A DNA stretch of 64,000 nt from Amorphochlora amoebiformis (GCA_054601695.1 BAAHQB010000013.1:1178001-1242000); one strand, 5' to 3'; positions 1-63,200 are shown, counted from the first letter of the stretch. Notes: generated by a model from the letters alone, not told the origin. Program-made: numbers and translations.

Positions 1-54
1 ATATATAAACTCACACATACATATTTCATATATATATATACATATATTATATAC

Positions 55-121
<67 letters not shown>

Positions 122-122
122 G

Positions 123-18127
<18,005 letters not shown>

Positions 18128-19337
18128 AGGTTATGCCAGTGGGTCTATTTATCTGCAAAAGATAGTAGTAGTACACATGCGCACTATCTTTCGGATTTAC
18201 AGAAGAGTTAATGAATGCTTTAGTTCGACGCAGTATAACTTCTGTTGTATCGGACGCGTCATTTGTAAGAAGCATCACGATCATGAGTATACTGAACGGT
18301 CAGAAAAGCGCGCTGTGAGTTTACATCCGTAGCAATAAAACCAGAAACGTAAATTCGGTCATATGCCTAGGTACATACTACGGCATGAGAAGAATATCAC
18401 CGTAGTACGTATCCGTCTATGTTGATCGTAGTGAACTTTGTACAGTTTAGACAGTACTGTCTTATCTAGATCTGGTTCATATATCTAGTACATACGTATC
18501 ATCATCATCGGCAGTGTAATGTACGTATACGTATCATTGTCTTAGTTTTTGACGTTCACTGGATATCATTGCCATAACGATTTACAATACGCATGGTGTG
18601 TACGTATACGTATACATATCGTTACGCATATACGTACGTACGTATGCGTTCATTGTCTTAGTTTTTGACGTTCACTGGATATCATTGCCATAACGATTTA
18701 CAATACGCATGGTGTGTACGTATACGTATACATATCGTTACGCATATACGTACGTACGTATGCGTAATTATAATGGTATGCCGCTGTATGACACACGCGT
18801 ACACAGGATACGTATGTCACATGCGTACTCAGAATAAATGAAAATACGCATGATTGTAACACGCATGATGATGATCGTCCAGTACGCATGGATAGGATAT
18901 TGTACGAATGTGCGTTTCAAGTTAGTATACGTCTAGTGCGTCTAGGTACAGATAAAGTTGCGTACGTTTACACGTACAATGCGTACCCAGTGTACACACG
19001 TCACATTGTGAGTGCGCTTACAGGCATATTACTCAGATAACGTCGTACGCATACGATTAATTATCGAGTGATAATGTGACGAGATTCACAACGTCTAGAT
19101 GTAAATAAATATGCTTATGTGAGATAGGCTAGATAGGATGTGATAGATATACATCACTGATGGAATGTAAATTCTGAATAAAGCTATTACTCTGAATAAA
19201 GCTACTACTATGTGCACACTGGATTTTGTAAAAAGTGCGATGGATACACAGTGATATTTACTAAACAATTAATTTACAAACTCGGGTTACCCCAAATCAT
19301 TGTACATCTATCTTATATACATCTACAAAGACCTACT
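18128..19337. other. Convergent intergenic region (3' ends of DDX56 and SHPRH)
   Basis: About 1.2 kb of non-microsatellite DNA unusually rich in tacgta, acgcat and cgtacg words. It holds the 116-bp tandem repeat and two aataaagctattact-type units at 19176-19210 that could serve as poly(A) signals for either gene. No open frame resembling a protein was seen. Confidence 0.7.
18535..18765. repeat. Exact tandem duplication, 116-bp period
   Basis: Copies 18535-18649 and 18651-18765 appear identical by eye, beginning cattgtcttagtttttgacg and ending tacgtacgtacgtatgcgt. The second half contains self-complementary tacgtatacgtata and tacgtacgta strings. Confidence 0.92.
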
Positions 19338-30224
<10,887 letters not shown>

Positions 30225-30407
30225 GGAGCTGCTATTTCTTGCCACGAACGTACCCTTGCGTCACTGATATCGACGGGTGCGAGCCGATTATTTATTATTC
30301 AAGATGTGGCCCTATTCTCAGGGATCCCGGGGATTATTGCGAGCACCTGATAATCTTCAAGATTTATTTTTGCGGATTTAGACGGTCGAACCTCCACGCA
30401 AGCCACG
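30225..30407. promoter_or_regulatory. Divergent promoter region, SHPRH (-) / PSMB7 (+)
   Basis: Only 183 bp separate the two start codons. The region is free of AT microsatellite; it has a ttatttattattc stretch near 30288-30300 and a gcgtcactg word near 30257. A shared core promoter is inferred from position only. Confidence 0.6.
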
Positions 30408-31669
30408 ATGGATGCATATCAGAAGAGCCGTGGTGGCTTTACTTTCGACCTTTGCAACCGGTGACCACCCTTATTGACACAATTAGTGCTAATTTCACTT
30501 TTGCACCAGTAAATTGGGTGAATTTTGCCCCAGTGCGACCCCCGCAATCCCTGAAATATACTGAATCAGGAACAAGCTCCTGGTCGAGGAGAAGAAGTTG
30601 AGCGTACCAAAAGCTTTCAAGACTGGTACGACCATCGTCGGGATTGTCTACAAGGTTTGGATCGCTATTGTTGTGCAAAAGCTGCAGGATTGAAAAGAGT
30701 AGCTGATGATATGATTCTGCAGGGCGGCGTTGTCCTTGGTGCTGATACTCGTGCGACTGAAGGACCCATCGTATGCGATAAAAATTGTGAGAAGATCCAT
30801 AAGATCTCAGAGAAGATCTGGTGCTGTGGAGCTGGTACTGCTGCCGATACAGAGAATGTTACAGGTCTTTCAAACAGCGTACCAGCGGCGATCACAGATA
30901 TGATTCCGATTTCGTTTTCCAGGTCTGATTGGATCACAGATCGAACTCCATCGCCTTTCTACGGGAAAAGAGCCCCGCGTTATCACAGCTCTCACTAGAT
31001 TGAAGCAACGCCTTTTTCAGTACTAGATCTGATCAAATTTTTGATAGAGTTATCTCACCATCCCCGCCCCGCTTCTTAGGTATCAGGGATACGTAAGCGC
31101 TGCGCTCGTTCTTGGTGGCGTGGACACAGAGGTTGGTACATGCATTTACGTCATACTTATAGTTCCTGTATACTTATAGCTCCTGGCTCATACTGTTATT
31201 CCGGCAGGGTGGCCACATTTACACAGTCTGGCCTCATGGGAGTACTGATCGTCTGCCTTACGCAACCATGGGCTCGGGATCGCTTGCAGCGATGGCAATC
31301 TTTGAGGCGAACTATAAAGACGATATGGATGTACGATGTTTAACCTGCGCTGCATCTTGCACATTCTAATTTTCTCCCCACAGGAAAAAGAAGCAATCAA
31401 TCTTGTGGACAGCGCAATCCAGGCCGGTATCTGGAATGATCTGGGATCGGGCGGAAATGTAGATATCATGGTTATCGATAAGAAGACAGGCCCCCGCATG
31501 ATGAGAAACTACAAGAAGCTCAACGAGCGTACCTTCCACGCTCCGGGCCTTTACAAATTTCCCAAGGGCACAACAGGTATCGACAACTACATACTGTAAA
31601 CGGATACGAATATTATAATATGAAGATACATATACATATACATATATTATATATATATATAAATGTATG

Positions 31670-31705
<36 letters not shown>

Positions 31706-31738
31706 ATATATATTAATATATGTATATATATATATATG

Positions 31739-31769
<31 letters not shown>

Positions 31770-31912
31770 GTATATATATTATATATATATATACATACGT
31801 ATATATACATAATGACATATATTGTATTAATTTGTGTCTGTGTGTATAAATGCATATAAGGAAATACACACATATACACTACCAACACAGACACATAAAT
31901 AATTATGAATAC

Positions 31913-31983
<71 letters not shown>

Positions 31984-32025
31984 TATATATATATATATAT
32001 ATTTATGTGTATACATATATATGTG

Positions 32026-32093
<68 letters not shown>

Positions 32094-32125
32094 TATATTA
32101 CATATATATAATGTATATATATATA

Positions 32126-32165
<40 letters not shown>

Positions 32166-32215
32166 GTAAATAAATATTTATAATACACACACACATATAT
32201 ATGATTGTAATGTGT

Positions 32216-32252
<37 letters not shown>

Positions 32253-32472
32253 ATATGCAATATGACATATATAATATTTACATTTTTGGGTCAATAATGC
32301 CAATGAGAATGCATATTATAGGTGTACATAAATATACATATATATATATACACATACACATACATGTGTGTGTGTGTGTGTGTGTTTTTAAATAAAATAT
32401 GTTTATATGTACAATTTAAATGTGCATAATAAATATATACGTAATTAATTTGCATAACATTACACAAAATAT

Positions 32473-32523
<51 letters not shown>

Positions 32524-32557
32524 ATATATATTATATATATATATGTGTGTGTGTGGA

Positions 32558-32608
<51 letters not shown>

Positions 32609-32807
32609 ATGTATAATATATATGGATATTAATTATGTATACACATGTAGAAACCATACTTCCTGAAACAACACGTATATGTATGTATGTGTATGCATTT
32701 ACAATTTTTATTCTGCCCGTCGTTCTCACTTTCCTTCAACAGCTTTAGCTCAAGAAGGAAAGGAGCGCTTCGCCAAGATTGTCGTTGAGGCTATGGAGGA
32801 AGATTAG
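30408..32807 (+). CDS. PSMB7: 20S proteasome subunit beta-2 precursor (PSMB7/Pup1), 8 exons
   Basis: This is the trypsin-like catalytic subunit of the 20S proteasome core. Exons: 30408-30460, 30570-30654, 30723-30864, 30923-31019, 31080-31131, 31208-31330, 31384-31576, 32743-32807; 269 residues against 277 in human. The propeptide [17 protein letters not shown] ends at the conserved TG/TT cleavage site, so Thr38 becomes the catalytic Thr1. Asp54 and Lys70 match Asp17 and Lys33 of the mature enzyme. [25 protein letters not shown] and MGSGSLAAM are intact. All phases agree. Six introns are 53-109 bp and ordinary; the seventh (31577-32742) is swollen with AT repeat. Expression may be coupled to SHPRH through the divergent promoter. 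Confidence 0.97.
31577..32742. repeat. AT-repeat-filled last intron of PSMB7
   Basis: About 1.17 kb, mostly (AT)n with GT/CA runs. It is roughly ten times longer than any other intron of the same gene. No exon echo recognised. Confidence 0.85.
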
Positions 32808-33407
32808 CTGCACGTGAGCATGGACATTCAACGTTAATCTTTCCTGATGAAGATCGGTTTCAAGTTGAATACGTCGTTGTGAAATATCACAGTTGTGTAA
32901 TACAGTTTTATGTATAACTATACTAGAGTTAACTGATAATCCAGAGACAATGTGGTATATATCTAGTACATATACTAGAATGTACTAGATATATTCTAGA
33001 TATTTCGTATTTCAAAGTTTGTACATTATTTATATCTCAGTGTGTCTAGTGTGTATCTACTACTACTAGTACTAGTACTAGTATAAATGCCCGGTGATAC
33101 AACAGTACTGACTAGACTGAGTTGTGGATATCTAGGATATATTTCTAGTATTTATCGCAATTATCTAGAATATACTGACCCCTTGCTGTGCCTATGAAAA
33201 GATATCATAAGTTAAAAAACTTGGGAATCAAATAGAGTTTTTCGCTGTATAACTATGTTCCTGAATATCCAAAGGAGAGTCCCCAATATTTTTTTCAATT
33301 TTTTTTCAATTTTTTTTCAGTGCATCTAGTGCATGTGCGATTGGATCAACGCATATCTGAGATACACAAACCACACACAAACATATATATATATATATAT
33401 ATGTATA

Positions 33408-33494
<87 letters not shown>

Positions 33495-33583
33495 ATATGT
33501 CATAGCCTCATTTAAACGATGTGTTACAACCACAACTTAATTACAATAACTTAGTCTGGAATTTGCATGTGATCATGGTCTGA
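32808..33583. other. Convergent intergenic region with CTAG/ACTAGT-rich DNA
   Basis: 3' flank of PSMB7 and of the small minus-strand gene. It contains repeated tctagtacatatactagaat strings (32958-33005) and an actagt palindrome cluster at 33061-33082. A (TA)n block occupies 33383-33490. No gene seen. Confidence 0.7.
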
Positions 33584-33810
33584 TCATGATGTAGCTATAG
33601 ATGTGCTAGGACGGTGAAATAATTTGCGAATCCTATTAACTATCCCCCCAGCGCTCGACGTGGTGACATTCACAACTGACCGTACCTGTCATTAAGTATT
33701 GTTTCATGTAGCCGTGTCATATGTGTGTGTGTATAAATATTATAGTTATATATTTATATGAATTTGAACATATATATATATATTATATATATTATATATA
33801 AACATGTGTG

Positions 33811-33853
<43 letters not shown>

Positions 33854-33869
33854 TATATATATCTGTTAA

Positions 33870-33903
<34 letters not shown>

Positions 33904-34558
33904 AACAACGTATGAGAGGTATAGAGAGAGGAGAAAGAACGAGAAAGAGATGAGAGAGAGAAAGAGCGAGAAATGCAGTACAGAAGAGAGAGATAGAGAA
34001 GAGAGAGAGAGAGGTATAGAGAAGAGAGAGAGGGCATAGAATAGAGAGAGATCAGAGTATACAATAACACACACACACAGAGTATAGAATAGAGAGTAGG
34101 AAAGAGAGAGAGAGAGAGTAGAAATGAGAGAGAGTATGGGGAAGCCTTCAAGAGAGAGAGTGAGAGGGGGGGAGAGAGGAGGAAAGTGAGAGTAGAGAAG
34201 AGAGAGTAAAAAATCAGTGTTGAAGATATATACGCGGATGGTAAACACACCTTAGTAGTATCGTTGCGGAACACAGCTGTGAAATTATCGATACCCTCTA
34301 TCCCATCAAACTTTATTCGCTGAGGGTTCATGTAAGACTTCATCTTATATATGAGATACGTATATATATAATATATATATATATATATGTATATACACTT
34401 GCATATGTATATTACATTGTTTATTACATATGTATGTAGTTTGATATAATGTGTATGTCCATATATTGTAAAATACGATACAACATATTAACCAAAAACA
34501 TACTGTATACATATATACATATTATATATATATATATATATATATATAAATGTATATA

Positions 34559-34648
<90 letters not shown>

Positions 34649-34650
34649 TC

Positions 34651-34745
<95 letters not shown>

Positions 34746-35084
34746 AAAAATATTTAGACATTTATATCGTGTAGAAGTGTATATGTGTATAAATCATATA
34801 CATATATATGTGTGTCTATATGCATATATATATATATATATATATATATAATGTACATACACACATATATATATATATATTCATATATGTTATCCTTACA
34901 TGAGCAAGTATTTCTTTTTCCTCTTTTTTGCCCTTTCTGTCCAGGTGAATAATATGTATATATATATATATATATATATACACGCACACACATATATATA
35001 TATATATGTATTTATATATATAATATAATATGTATATATATATAAGATATACATATATATATATATATATTATATATTATATAT

Positions 35085-35119
<35 letters not shown>

Positions 35120-35169
35120 GATGTTATATAGGTACGTCTATATATATACAATATGTATGTAAAATAATG

Positions 35170-35246
<77 letters not shown>

Positions 35247-35319
35247 GTAATATATAACACATACATACATATACATATGTATATGTATATGTAATATATA
35301 TATATATATGTACAAATAC

Positions 35320-35356
<37 letters not shown>

Positions 35357-35674
35357 ATATACATATACATTCACGTATATAATGTAGATGTAGCACGATA
35401 TATGCACATTATACATATACTACAATTCATTTCTTTTAGGTACACGTGGACCTTGAACAAAGCTCTAAAACCGGGGTCAACATCTCTGCATCCTAAGAAA
35501 AAATATAGAGATTTTACCGAAAAGTTCTAGAATTACAGAATATCCCCAGAATCTCTCGGAATTTTCTCTATTTTGCTGAAAAATTAAGTACAACAATCAA
35601 CTGCTCTCATATTATGTACATGTGATGAACTATACATATATATATGTATATATGTATATACAATATATTTACAG

Positions 35675-35708
<34 letters not shown>

Positions 35709-35709
35709 T

Positions 35710-35740
<31 letters not shown>

Positions 35741-35888
35741 TCTATATAGACGCACTGTTGTATAAATACAAGTAATATAAACACATACAATATATATTCT
35801 TATATATCAATATATATGATACACAATATACATATATATACACACATATATATATATATATATATATGCGTATATAATACACACACAC

Positions 35889-35938
<50 letters not shown>

Positions 35939-35993
35939 ATTCGTACACACAATCCTTCACCGGTCGGATTTGCTTAGCGGCCATAGTGTCCAA
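33584..35993 (-). CDS. Small uncharacterised protein, ~101 aa, 5 exons
   Basis: I do not recognise this protein. Exons in coding order: 35993-35961 (starts [11 protein letters not shown]), 35492-35452 ([13 protein letters not shown]), 34936-34900 ([12 protein letters not shown]), 34343-34251 ([20 protein letters not shown] and on to NDTTK), 33685-33584 (VRSVVNV ... TSIATS, stop TGA). All have AG/GT borders and the phases chain without conflict, which is the main support. The middle is charged, the C-terminus Ser/Thr-rich; no signal peptide or membrane segment is evident. A telomere-like array begins about 25 bp upstream of the ATG. It could also be the end of a longer gene. Confidence 0.55.
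33905..34212. repeat. Purine-rich (GA)n tract
   Basis: Imperfect gagaga array on the + strand, so a polypyrimidine tract on the coding strand of the small minus-strand gene, lying in its last intron. It creates long Ser/Leu-rich open frames that are not genes. Confidence 0.85.
35168..35211. repeat. (ATA/TAA)n triplet microsatellite
   Basis: About 14 perfect taa units, unlike the dinucleotide repeats around it. Confidence 0.9.
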
Positions 35994-36017
35994 ACTCCAT
36001 ATGCATCCCTTTAAGTC

Positions 36018-36115
36018 ACTAGGGTTAGGGTTATGGTTAGGGTTAGGGTGAGGGTTAGGATTAGGGTTAGGGTTAGCGAAAGGGTTGGGATAGCGTTAGG
36101 GTTAGGGTTAGGGTT
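36018..36115 (+). repeat. Interstitial telomere-like (TTAGGG)n tract
   Basis: About a dozen gttagg-type units, some variant (gttatgg, gtgagg, gcgaaagg), directly upstream of the ATG of the small minus-strand gene. Confidence 0.88.
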
Positions 36116-36240
36116 TTGGCAAATAGATTGGGGTTTCTTAATGTTAGAGTCTTCGTTAGGATGTGGAGAGTCTAGCATACATACAAGTGTAGAGTTGGTA
36201 TATACATATATAAGTGTATATATATATAATATATATATAT

Positions 36241-36325
36241 ATAGAGAGATCCAGAGAGATCTTGAGAGATCTAGAGAGATCTTGAGAGATCTAGAGAGAT
36301 CTTGAGATATCTAGAGATATCTAGT
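36241..36325 (+). repeat. Tandem repeat of 20 bp (agagagatcttgagagatct)
   Basis: Four full units plus decayed ones at the 3' end. Each unit is two near-copies of 10 bp, giving a regular GATC every 10 bp. Confidence 0.88.
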
Positions 36326-36388
36326 CGGATCTATTGGGATTTAAAGGGAGATTGAGTACAGTATCCCCATGATCCCTCTCCTTCTAGT

Positions 36389-36490
36389 TTAGTTTTTATA
36401 GGGAAAGCACTTAATCTTGCAGAATGCTTTAAGAGCCCTTCTGAGCGCTGTTTGCGATGTTCCCTTTCTCACAATATCTTCAACTCTTTC
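36389..36490 (-). CDS. Candidate terminal coding exon, gene unassigned
   Basis: On the minus strand a good acceptor (atattccag at 36491) opens 33 sense codons beginning ERVEDIVRKGTSQTALRRAL, then TAA. It is basic and predicted helical by eye. It lies between the end of the coiled-coil gene and the start of the small gene, both on the same strand. It could be an alternative last exon of the former, but the phase fits only through a weak donor inside exon 37039-36965. Confidence 0.4.
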   Translation of the reverse strand, partial: ERVEDIVRKGTSQTALRRALKAFCKIKCFPYKN

Positions 36491-36705
36491 CTGGAATATG
36501 AAATATTTATATAGGTATTAAAAATTATGTATATATATATGTATGTTTATTATATATATATATAATATATATATATATATATGTTATATATTCATCTATA
36601 GTGTAGTATAATATTGACAGTATATACAATATTTACATGCGCTATATATGTATGTAATTATATATGTATATATATGTGTATATATATATATATATATATT
36701 TATTT

Positions 36706-36905
36706 TCAGAGCAACGATACAAATAGCATGAAAAAGATGCACCTTGAGGGTATATCAATAGAGCATACAACACAGCTATGCTGAAGTTTCCTGGAAACCC
36801 CAGAGATTGCTGGAGATCGTCATATCCGGTACCTATACTATCCGATAGTAATGGGGTACTAATTATTAGGTGACAACGCGTGACGTCACGCCATGTCACG
36901 CCACG
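36706..36905 (+). repeat. Dispersed element with TGACGTCA core, copy B
   Basis: Diverged second copy of 8346-8595, same orientation on the + strand. The gcgtgacgtcacgc and catgtcacgcca blocks are best conserved. It sits between the candidate exon 36389-36490 and the last exon of the coiled-coil gene. Confidence 0.6.
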
Positions 36906-36964
36906 AGATTTTCCCTGTAGATAGTAGTACTCTGTGCGGAAAATTCGACTTTTTTCAGAGCGAT

Positions 36965-37125
36965 TTAATCATAATCCAACTGGCAGAATCCAAAACAGGT
37001 CTCAAGCAAATCATGAACTTCCAATGGTATGCTATACTGCTGTGCCAGCAAAGTATGTGTATATGTAAAATGTATATAATATAAGTATATTTGTGTATGT
37101 GTAGATTTATATGGGATATGGAATG

Positions 37126-37157
<32 letters not shown>

Positions 37158-37756
37158 ATATATATATATATGTACATATATGTATGTACTGATGTATGTA
37201 GATGAGACTGCATATATACTTGCCTATATATATATATATGTATACATGTGTATTATGACAATGATAGTAATACCAATAATAGTAAATGTAATAATATTAA
37301 TAATAATGACAACAATGTATATACTACAAAAAATATGATGAAATATACACACACACATATACACACACATATATATATATATAATATATATGAATGATAT
37401 ATATATTTGTATATATTCTTAATTTATATTTGCAATTTGATAGTACCCTATATACTCGCAGCTTTTCCTTCAATCTCCCTTTTCTCTCCGATTCTGAATG
37501 TACAAAAATAATATATGTGTATATATATATACATATACATATATTATATACAATATACTATATATATATATATATGTATGTACACACATAGATATTATAT
37601 ATATATATATATATATACATATTATATGTACATATGTAAAATTACATCTACAGATACATGCACATTTTAATATGTATATTTTACATTCATGTGCATAATT
37701 TGTATACACCTGTATATATATTAGATATATATATATATATATATATTGTGCTACAT

Positions 37757-37822
<66 letters not shown>

Positions 37823-38079
37823 CCCGTGGACTCCTTGGAGGTACTATTAGCGACTTGGATTTTTCGTCCTTCTTGAGTTATTTCGCCTTTTTTGATTATT
37901 TCGCGCTCTTGGATTATTTCGCGCTCTTGGAGTATTTCACGTTCTTGTAGTATTTCGCGTTCTTGGATTATTTCGCGTTTTTGGATTAATTCGCCTTCTT
38001 GAATTATATCCTAGATTGATATAACGGTATCTAAATATACATATTATATATATATATATATAATATATATATATGATAC

Positions 38080-38115
<36 letters not shown>

Positions 38116-38192
38116 TATATACATCTATGTATCTGTTTACCTCACTCACTCTCTCACCCTCTCTATATCTCGCTCCCTCTCTCTCTTAACAT

Positions 38193-38232
<40 letters not shown>

Positions 38233-38251
38233 GCCTCCATCTCTATCATTG

Positions 38252-38289
<38 letters not shown>

Positions 38290-38355
38290 CCTCCCACTCT
38301 CCCCTATCACTGCCGCCCCCTCTCTCTATCTCTCTCTATCACTCTCTCTCCTCTC

Positions 38356-38389
<34 letters not shown>

Positions 38390-38882
38390 CTCAAGAGCGA
38401 GAAAAGGAGCTGTATGACATGAGAAGCAAAAGGGGAGAGTAGAGAACAGAGAGAGAGGAGAAGAGAGAGTGGAAAAGAGAGGAGAAGAGAGAGGAGAAGA
38501 GAGAGGAGAAGAGAGAGGAGAAGAGAAGCAGGAGATAGAGAGGGGAGAAGAGAAAGAGGGGATAGAGAGAGGAGAAGAGAGAAGGGTTAGAGTTGGATTA
38601 AACTAACTTGAGAGGCTTGGTTCTGGTCTTCGGATTGTGTCTGTTTGATGTATCACGTATTTAAATGCATATATATATATATATATCATACACACACATA
38701 TATATATATATATATTATACACACACATATATATATATATATATACATATATTTGTACATGTATATACATACATATATATATATATATTTGTATATGTAA
38801 TATATATATATATATATATGTGTGTGTACATATATATCATATGTAACATATATATATATATACTATATATATATATGTATAA

Positions 38883-38919
<37 letters not shown>

Positions 38920-38948
38920 GTGAGTGTGTGTGTGTGTCTGTGTGTGTG

Positions 38949-38984
<36 letters not shown>

Positions 38985-39529
38985 GATACTCCAGTTTTTG
39001 ACATGGTGACTAGCTGTTCCCGCAAAGGTTTGAGAACGCTTATAGATATTTTAACATATTACATATAAATATTTACATATGACTATATATAACTATATAT
39101 GTATTATGTCTATTTACATATGTAGATATATTGTTACCCCTAATTGTTGACAGCGGCGAGTGAGTGTATCTGCAAAGGTTTGAGATTTCTGGTTCACCTC
39201 CTGAAGGCTCGCATTTAATATGCCTAGACTCTCCTTTTGAAGTGATAGAATGTATATATATGTATATATATATATATATATATATGTATATCTGATACGG
39301 ATATATACATCCATGTTAAAGTATGTGTGAGTTACTTTGAATAACATACATATGCCCGCATATATATATATATATATGTATAATAAATATGTGTATAAAT
39401 ATATGTATTATATATGTATATATATATATATGTATTATATATATATATATATATATATATACATAATATATACACATGTACATACACGCATATATATATA
39501 GATAAATATATTCCTATATATATATATAG

Positions 39530-39565
<36 letters not shown>

Positions 39566-40247
39566 TTGTATATATGCATACATTATATTTATATGTTCTT
39601 TGTGTACAAATCCTATATATACATGTATATACATGTGTGTGTGCGCGTATGTACATTGGTATCGTTCCCTTTATGTAATATAATATATATGTATATATAT
39701 AAAAAATATATATATATATACTATTACATAAAGAGGGAACGATACCAATGTACATGCGCACACACACACATGTACATACATGTATGTGTAGGATTTGTAC
39801 ACAAAGAACATGTAAATATAATATGTACAAATATATATACACACATACACACGCATATATATATATATATATATATATGTATCATGTATATATATACCTT
39901 TATATATATATATATATATATATATACATTATAACAAACAAATTACATGCATATATAAACCCAAAAACACATTTCTATCTACACATATATTACCATTAGT
40001 ACCTGCAAACACACATATATGACAGAAACCAAAAGCCAAGACAAAGACATGCATGCCACTAACCTGAAGCACCGACCCCGTCGCCTGTCCCTCGCTTGTC
40101 CCGCTGACAGTCATTCTGTCTGCCGACTGGACCCCCTGTGTTCTCCCCATATCCTCGCCTCCTGGCTTTGTGCCAAGAATCTGCTCCACCTACAAAAATG
40201 TGAAACATATATGTATTTAGTATATATATATGTGTGTATATATATAC

Positions 40248-40278
<31 letters not shown>

Positions 40279-40698
40279 CATATATATATATATAAATATA
40301 TATTACAAGTATATATATATGTGTGTTAGATGTACATTTATGTAAATATGTTTATATGTAAAATTTATATTCGTATATATATATATATATGTATTGTGCA
40401 GAAGAGATACACATACATACAGATATGTGGTGGTAACCTACTCTTTGATCAGAGTTGTGGTATCAATCAAGACAGAAGGGAATTTACTTACTGCCAAGAA
40501 TTTGATTCACTTTGCTGAGTTTCAATATCAACTAAGGCAGAAATTGCTCAAAGATTGAATTATACTCATATACAAATTTGAATGAAATACGTTTGCCGCG
40601 TATTCCATATTCCCACTTACCTCAGCGAAAGGAGTGATCAAATATTGAACAAGTCCAAACACTAGTGAGGCAAGCAAGTGATAGATACCGTTCATCAT
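36965..40698 (-). CDS. Uncharacterised membrane-anchored coiled-coil protein, ~210 aa, 7 exons
   Basis: I do not recognise the family. Exons in coding order: 40698-40621, 40189-40064, 39233-39138, 38640-38608, 38010-37824, 37493-37456, 37039-36965 (stop TAA). Every phase fits. The first 24 residues ([20 protein letters not shown]...) are hydrophobic and could be a signal anchor. A Gly/Ser/Thr-rich stretch follows, then a heptad-like segment ([20 protein letters not shown]). Exon 5 encodes about nine turns of a [12 protein letters not shown] hexapeptide. The tail is short ([20 protein letters not shown]). The start is an ATGATG after a purine-rich leader with no acceptor. An extra 3' exon at 36490-36389 is possible. 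Confidence 0.6.
37824..38010 (-). repeat. 18-bp tandem repeat encoding a hexapeptide coiled coil
   Basis: The unit is cgcgaaataatccaagaa on the minus strand, about nine copies, in frame through the whole exon. The first and last units are more diverged ([18 protein letters not shown]). Charge alternation (E, R/K) with I/L every six residues suggests a long, highly charged helix. Confidence 0.85.
38144..38590. repeat. (CT)n block followed by (GA)n block
   Basis: Pyrimidine-rich to about 38391, then a short unique bridge (agcgagaaaaggagctgtat...), then purine-rich to about 38590. The two halves are mutually complementary in composition, so the region can fold back. It lies in an intron of the coiled-coil gene. 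Confidence 0.85.
38990..39035 (-). repeat. 3'-edge echo of coiled-coil gene exon 3
   Basis: Minus-strand tctcaaacctttgcgggaac here matches tctcaaacctttgcagatac in exon 39233-39138 and then drifts. It lies about 120 bp downstream of the exon. Confidence 0.75.
39582..39822. repeat. Long inverted repeat (foldback), arms ~98 bp, loop ~42 bp
   Basis: Arm 39582-39679 is the reverse complement, at roughly 90% by eye, of 39722-39822. Matching landmarks are gttctttgtgtacaaatcct with its mirror aggatttgtacacaaagaac, and attggtatcgttccct with agggaacgataccaat. The loop is AT repeat. It lies in an intron of the coiled-coil gene. Confidence 0.93.
40485..40520 (-). repeat. 5'-edge echo of coiled-coil gene exon 2
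   Basis: On the minus strand, an acceptor-like ctcag and then aaagtgaatcaaattcttgg resemble the start of exon 40189-40064 (gtggagcagattcttggc). The echo lies upstream of the exon and reads VNQILG against VEQILG. Confidence 0.65.
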
Positions 40699-41033
40699 AT
40701 CAATTCTTTTTTTTTTTTTTCTTTAAACGGCATCCCACCCCACCCGTCGCTTGTAGGTATCTATCTGAATTGAGATTCCTCCGACAATTAAGTCATCATA
40801 GGATTAGTCCCGACAAGCGACAGTTGTATATATTTTCTTAAGCGACATATACCAGGCCCCAATCTACCAGACCATTTTTGGGATATCAAGATAAATCCCC
40901 TAATACCCATACATTTCCCAAGGGAAATATGGCCTGGATAACATACAGATATGTACACAGATATGTACACATGATAAGCACACACAAGAGTGTTCAGATC
41001 AATATATCTCTACAAAATATACGAATTATAACC

Positions 41034-41094
<61 letters not shown>

Positions 41095-41179
41095 CCCATT
41101 CCGAGCCTTCAACCCCCTCCCTCCCAATTTCCCTCTCCAATATACGATCTCTCAAAATCTCTAAAAATCTCCGAAAATC
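40699..41179. promoter_or_regulatory. Presumed upstream region of the coiled-coil gene
   Basis: Gap between two minus-strand genes. It includes a 13-14 bp poly(T) at 40709-40722, unique sequence to about 41030, an AT block at 41038-41093 and an 11-bp aaaatctc-type repeat at 41147-41193. No core promoter motif can be named. Confidence 0.35.
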
Positions 41180-62731
<21,552 letters not shown>

Positions 62732-62764
62732 GCTTTGCGCCAATAAGTGGACTTTCCTGTAATA

Positions 62765-63033
62765 TAATATTATATTATTATATATGTATATAGATACATA
62801 TATATATATATGTGTAAATAGATAAATATATGTATATATATACGTATTTACATAGATAAATATCTATATATATATATACATATATATATAATTATATATA
62901 ATATATACATATATATACAGATACATATATATATATATATGTATGTATATACATATATATATTATATATGTATGTATGTATATATGTATATATATATATA
63001 TATATGTATATTTGTATGTGTATACATATATAT

Positions 63034-63076
<43 letters not shown>

Positions 63077-63162
63077 TAAATATATATATATATATATATA
63101 TATATTGTATATATATATATATATATATATATACTTACATGTATTTGTGTATGAAGATAAAT

Positions 63163-63200
<38 letters not shown>

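Noticed and set aside
33754-34248. Ser/Leu-rich minus-strand frames, also at 42066-42782
   Set aside because: They are translations of (GA/CT)n tracts inside introns of the flanking exons.
35440-35531. Plus-strand exon-like frame ending ...YRDFTEKF
   Set aside because: It is antisense to exon 35492-35452, whose minus-strand reading joins its neighbours in phase.
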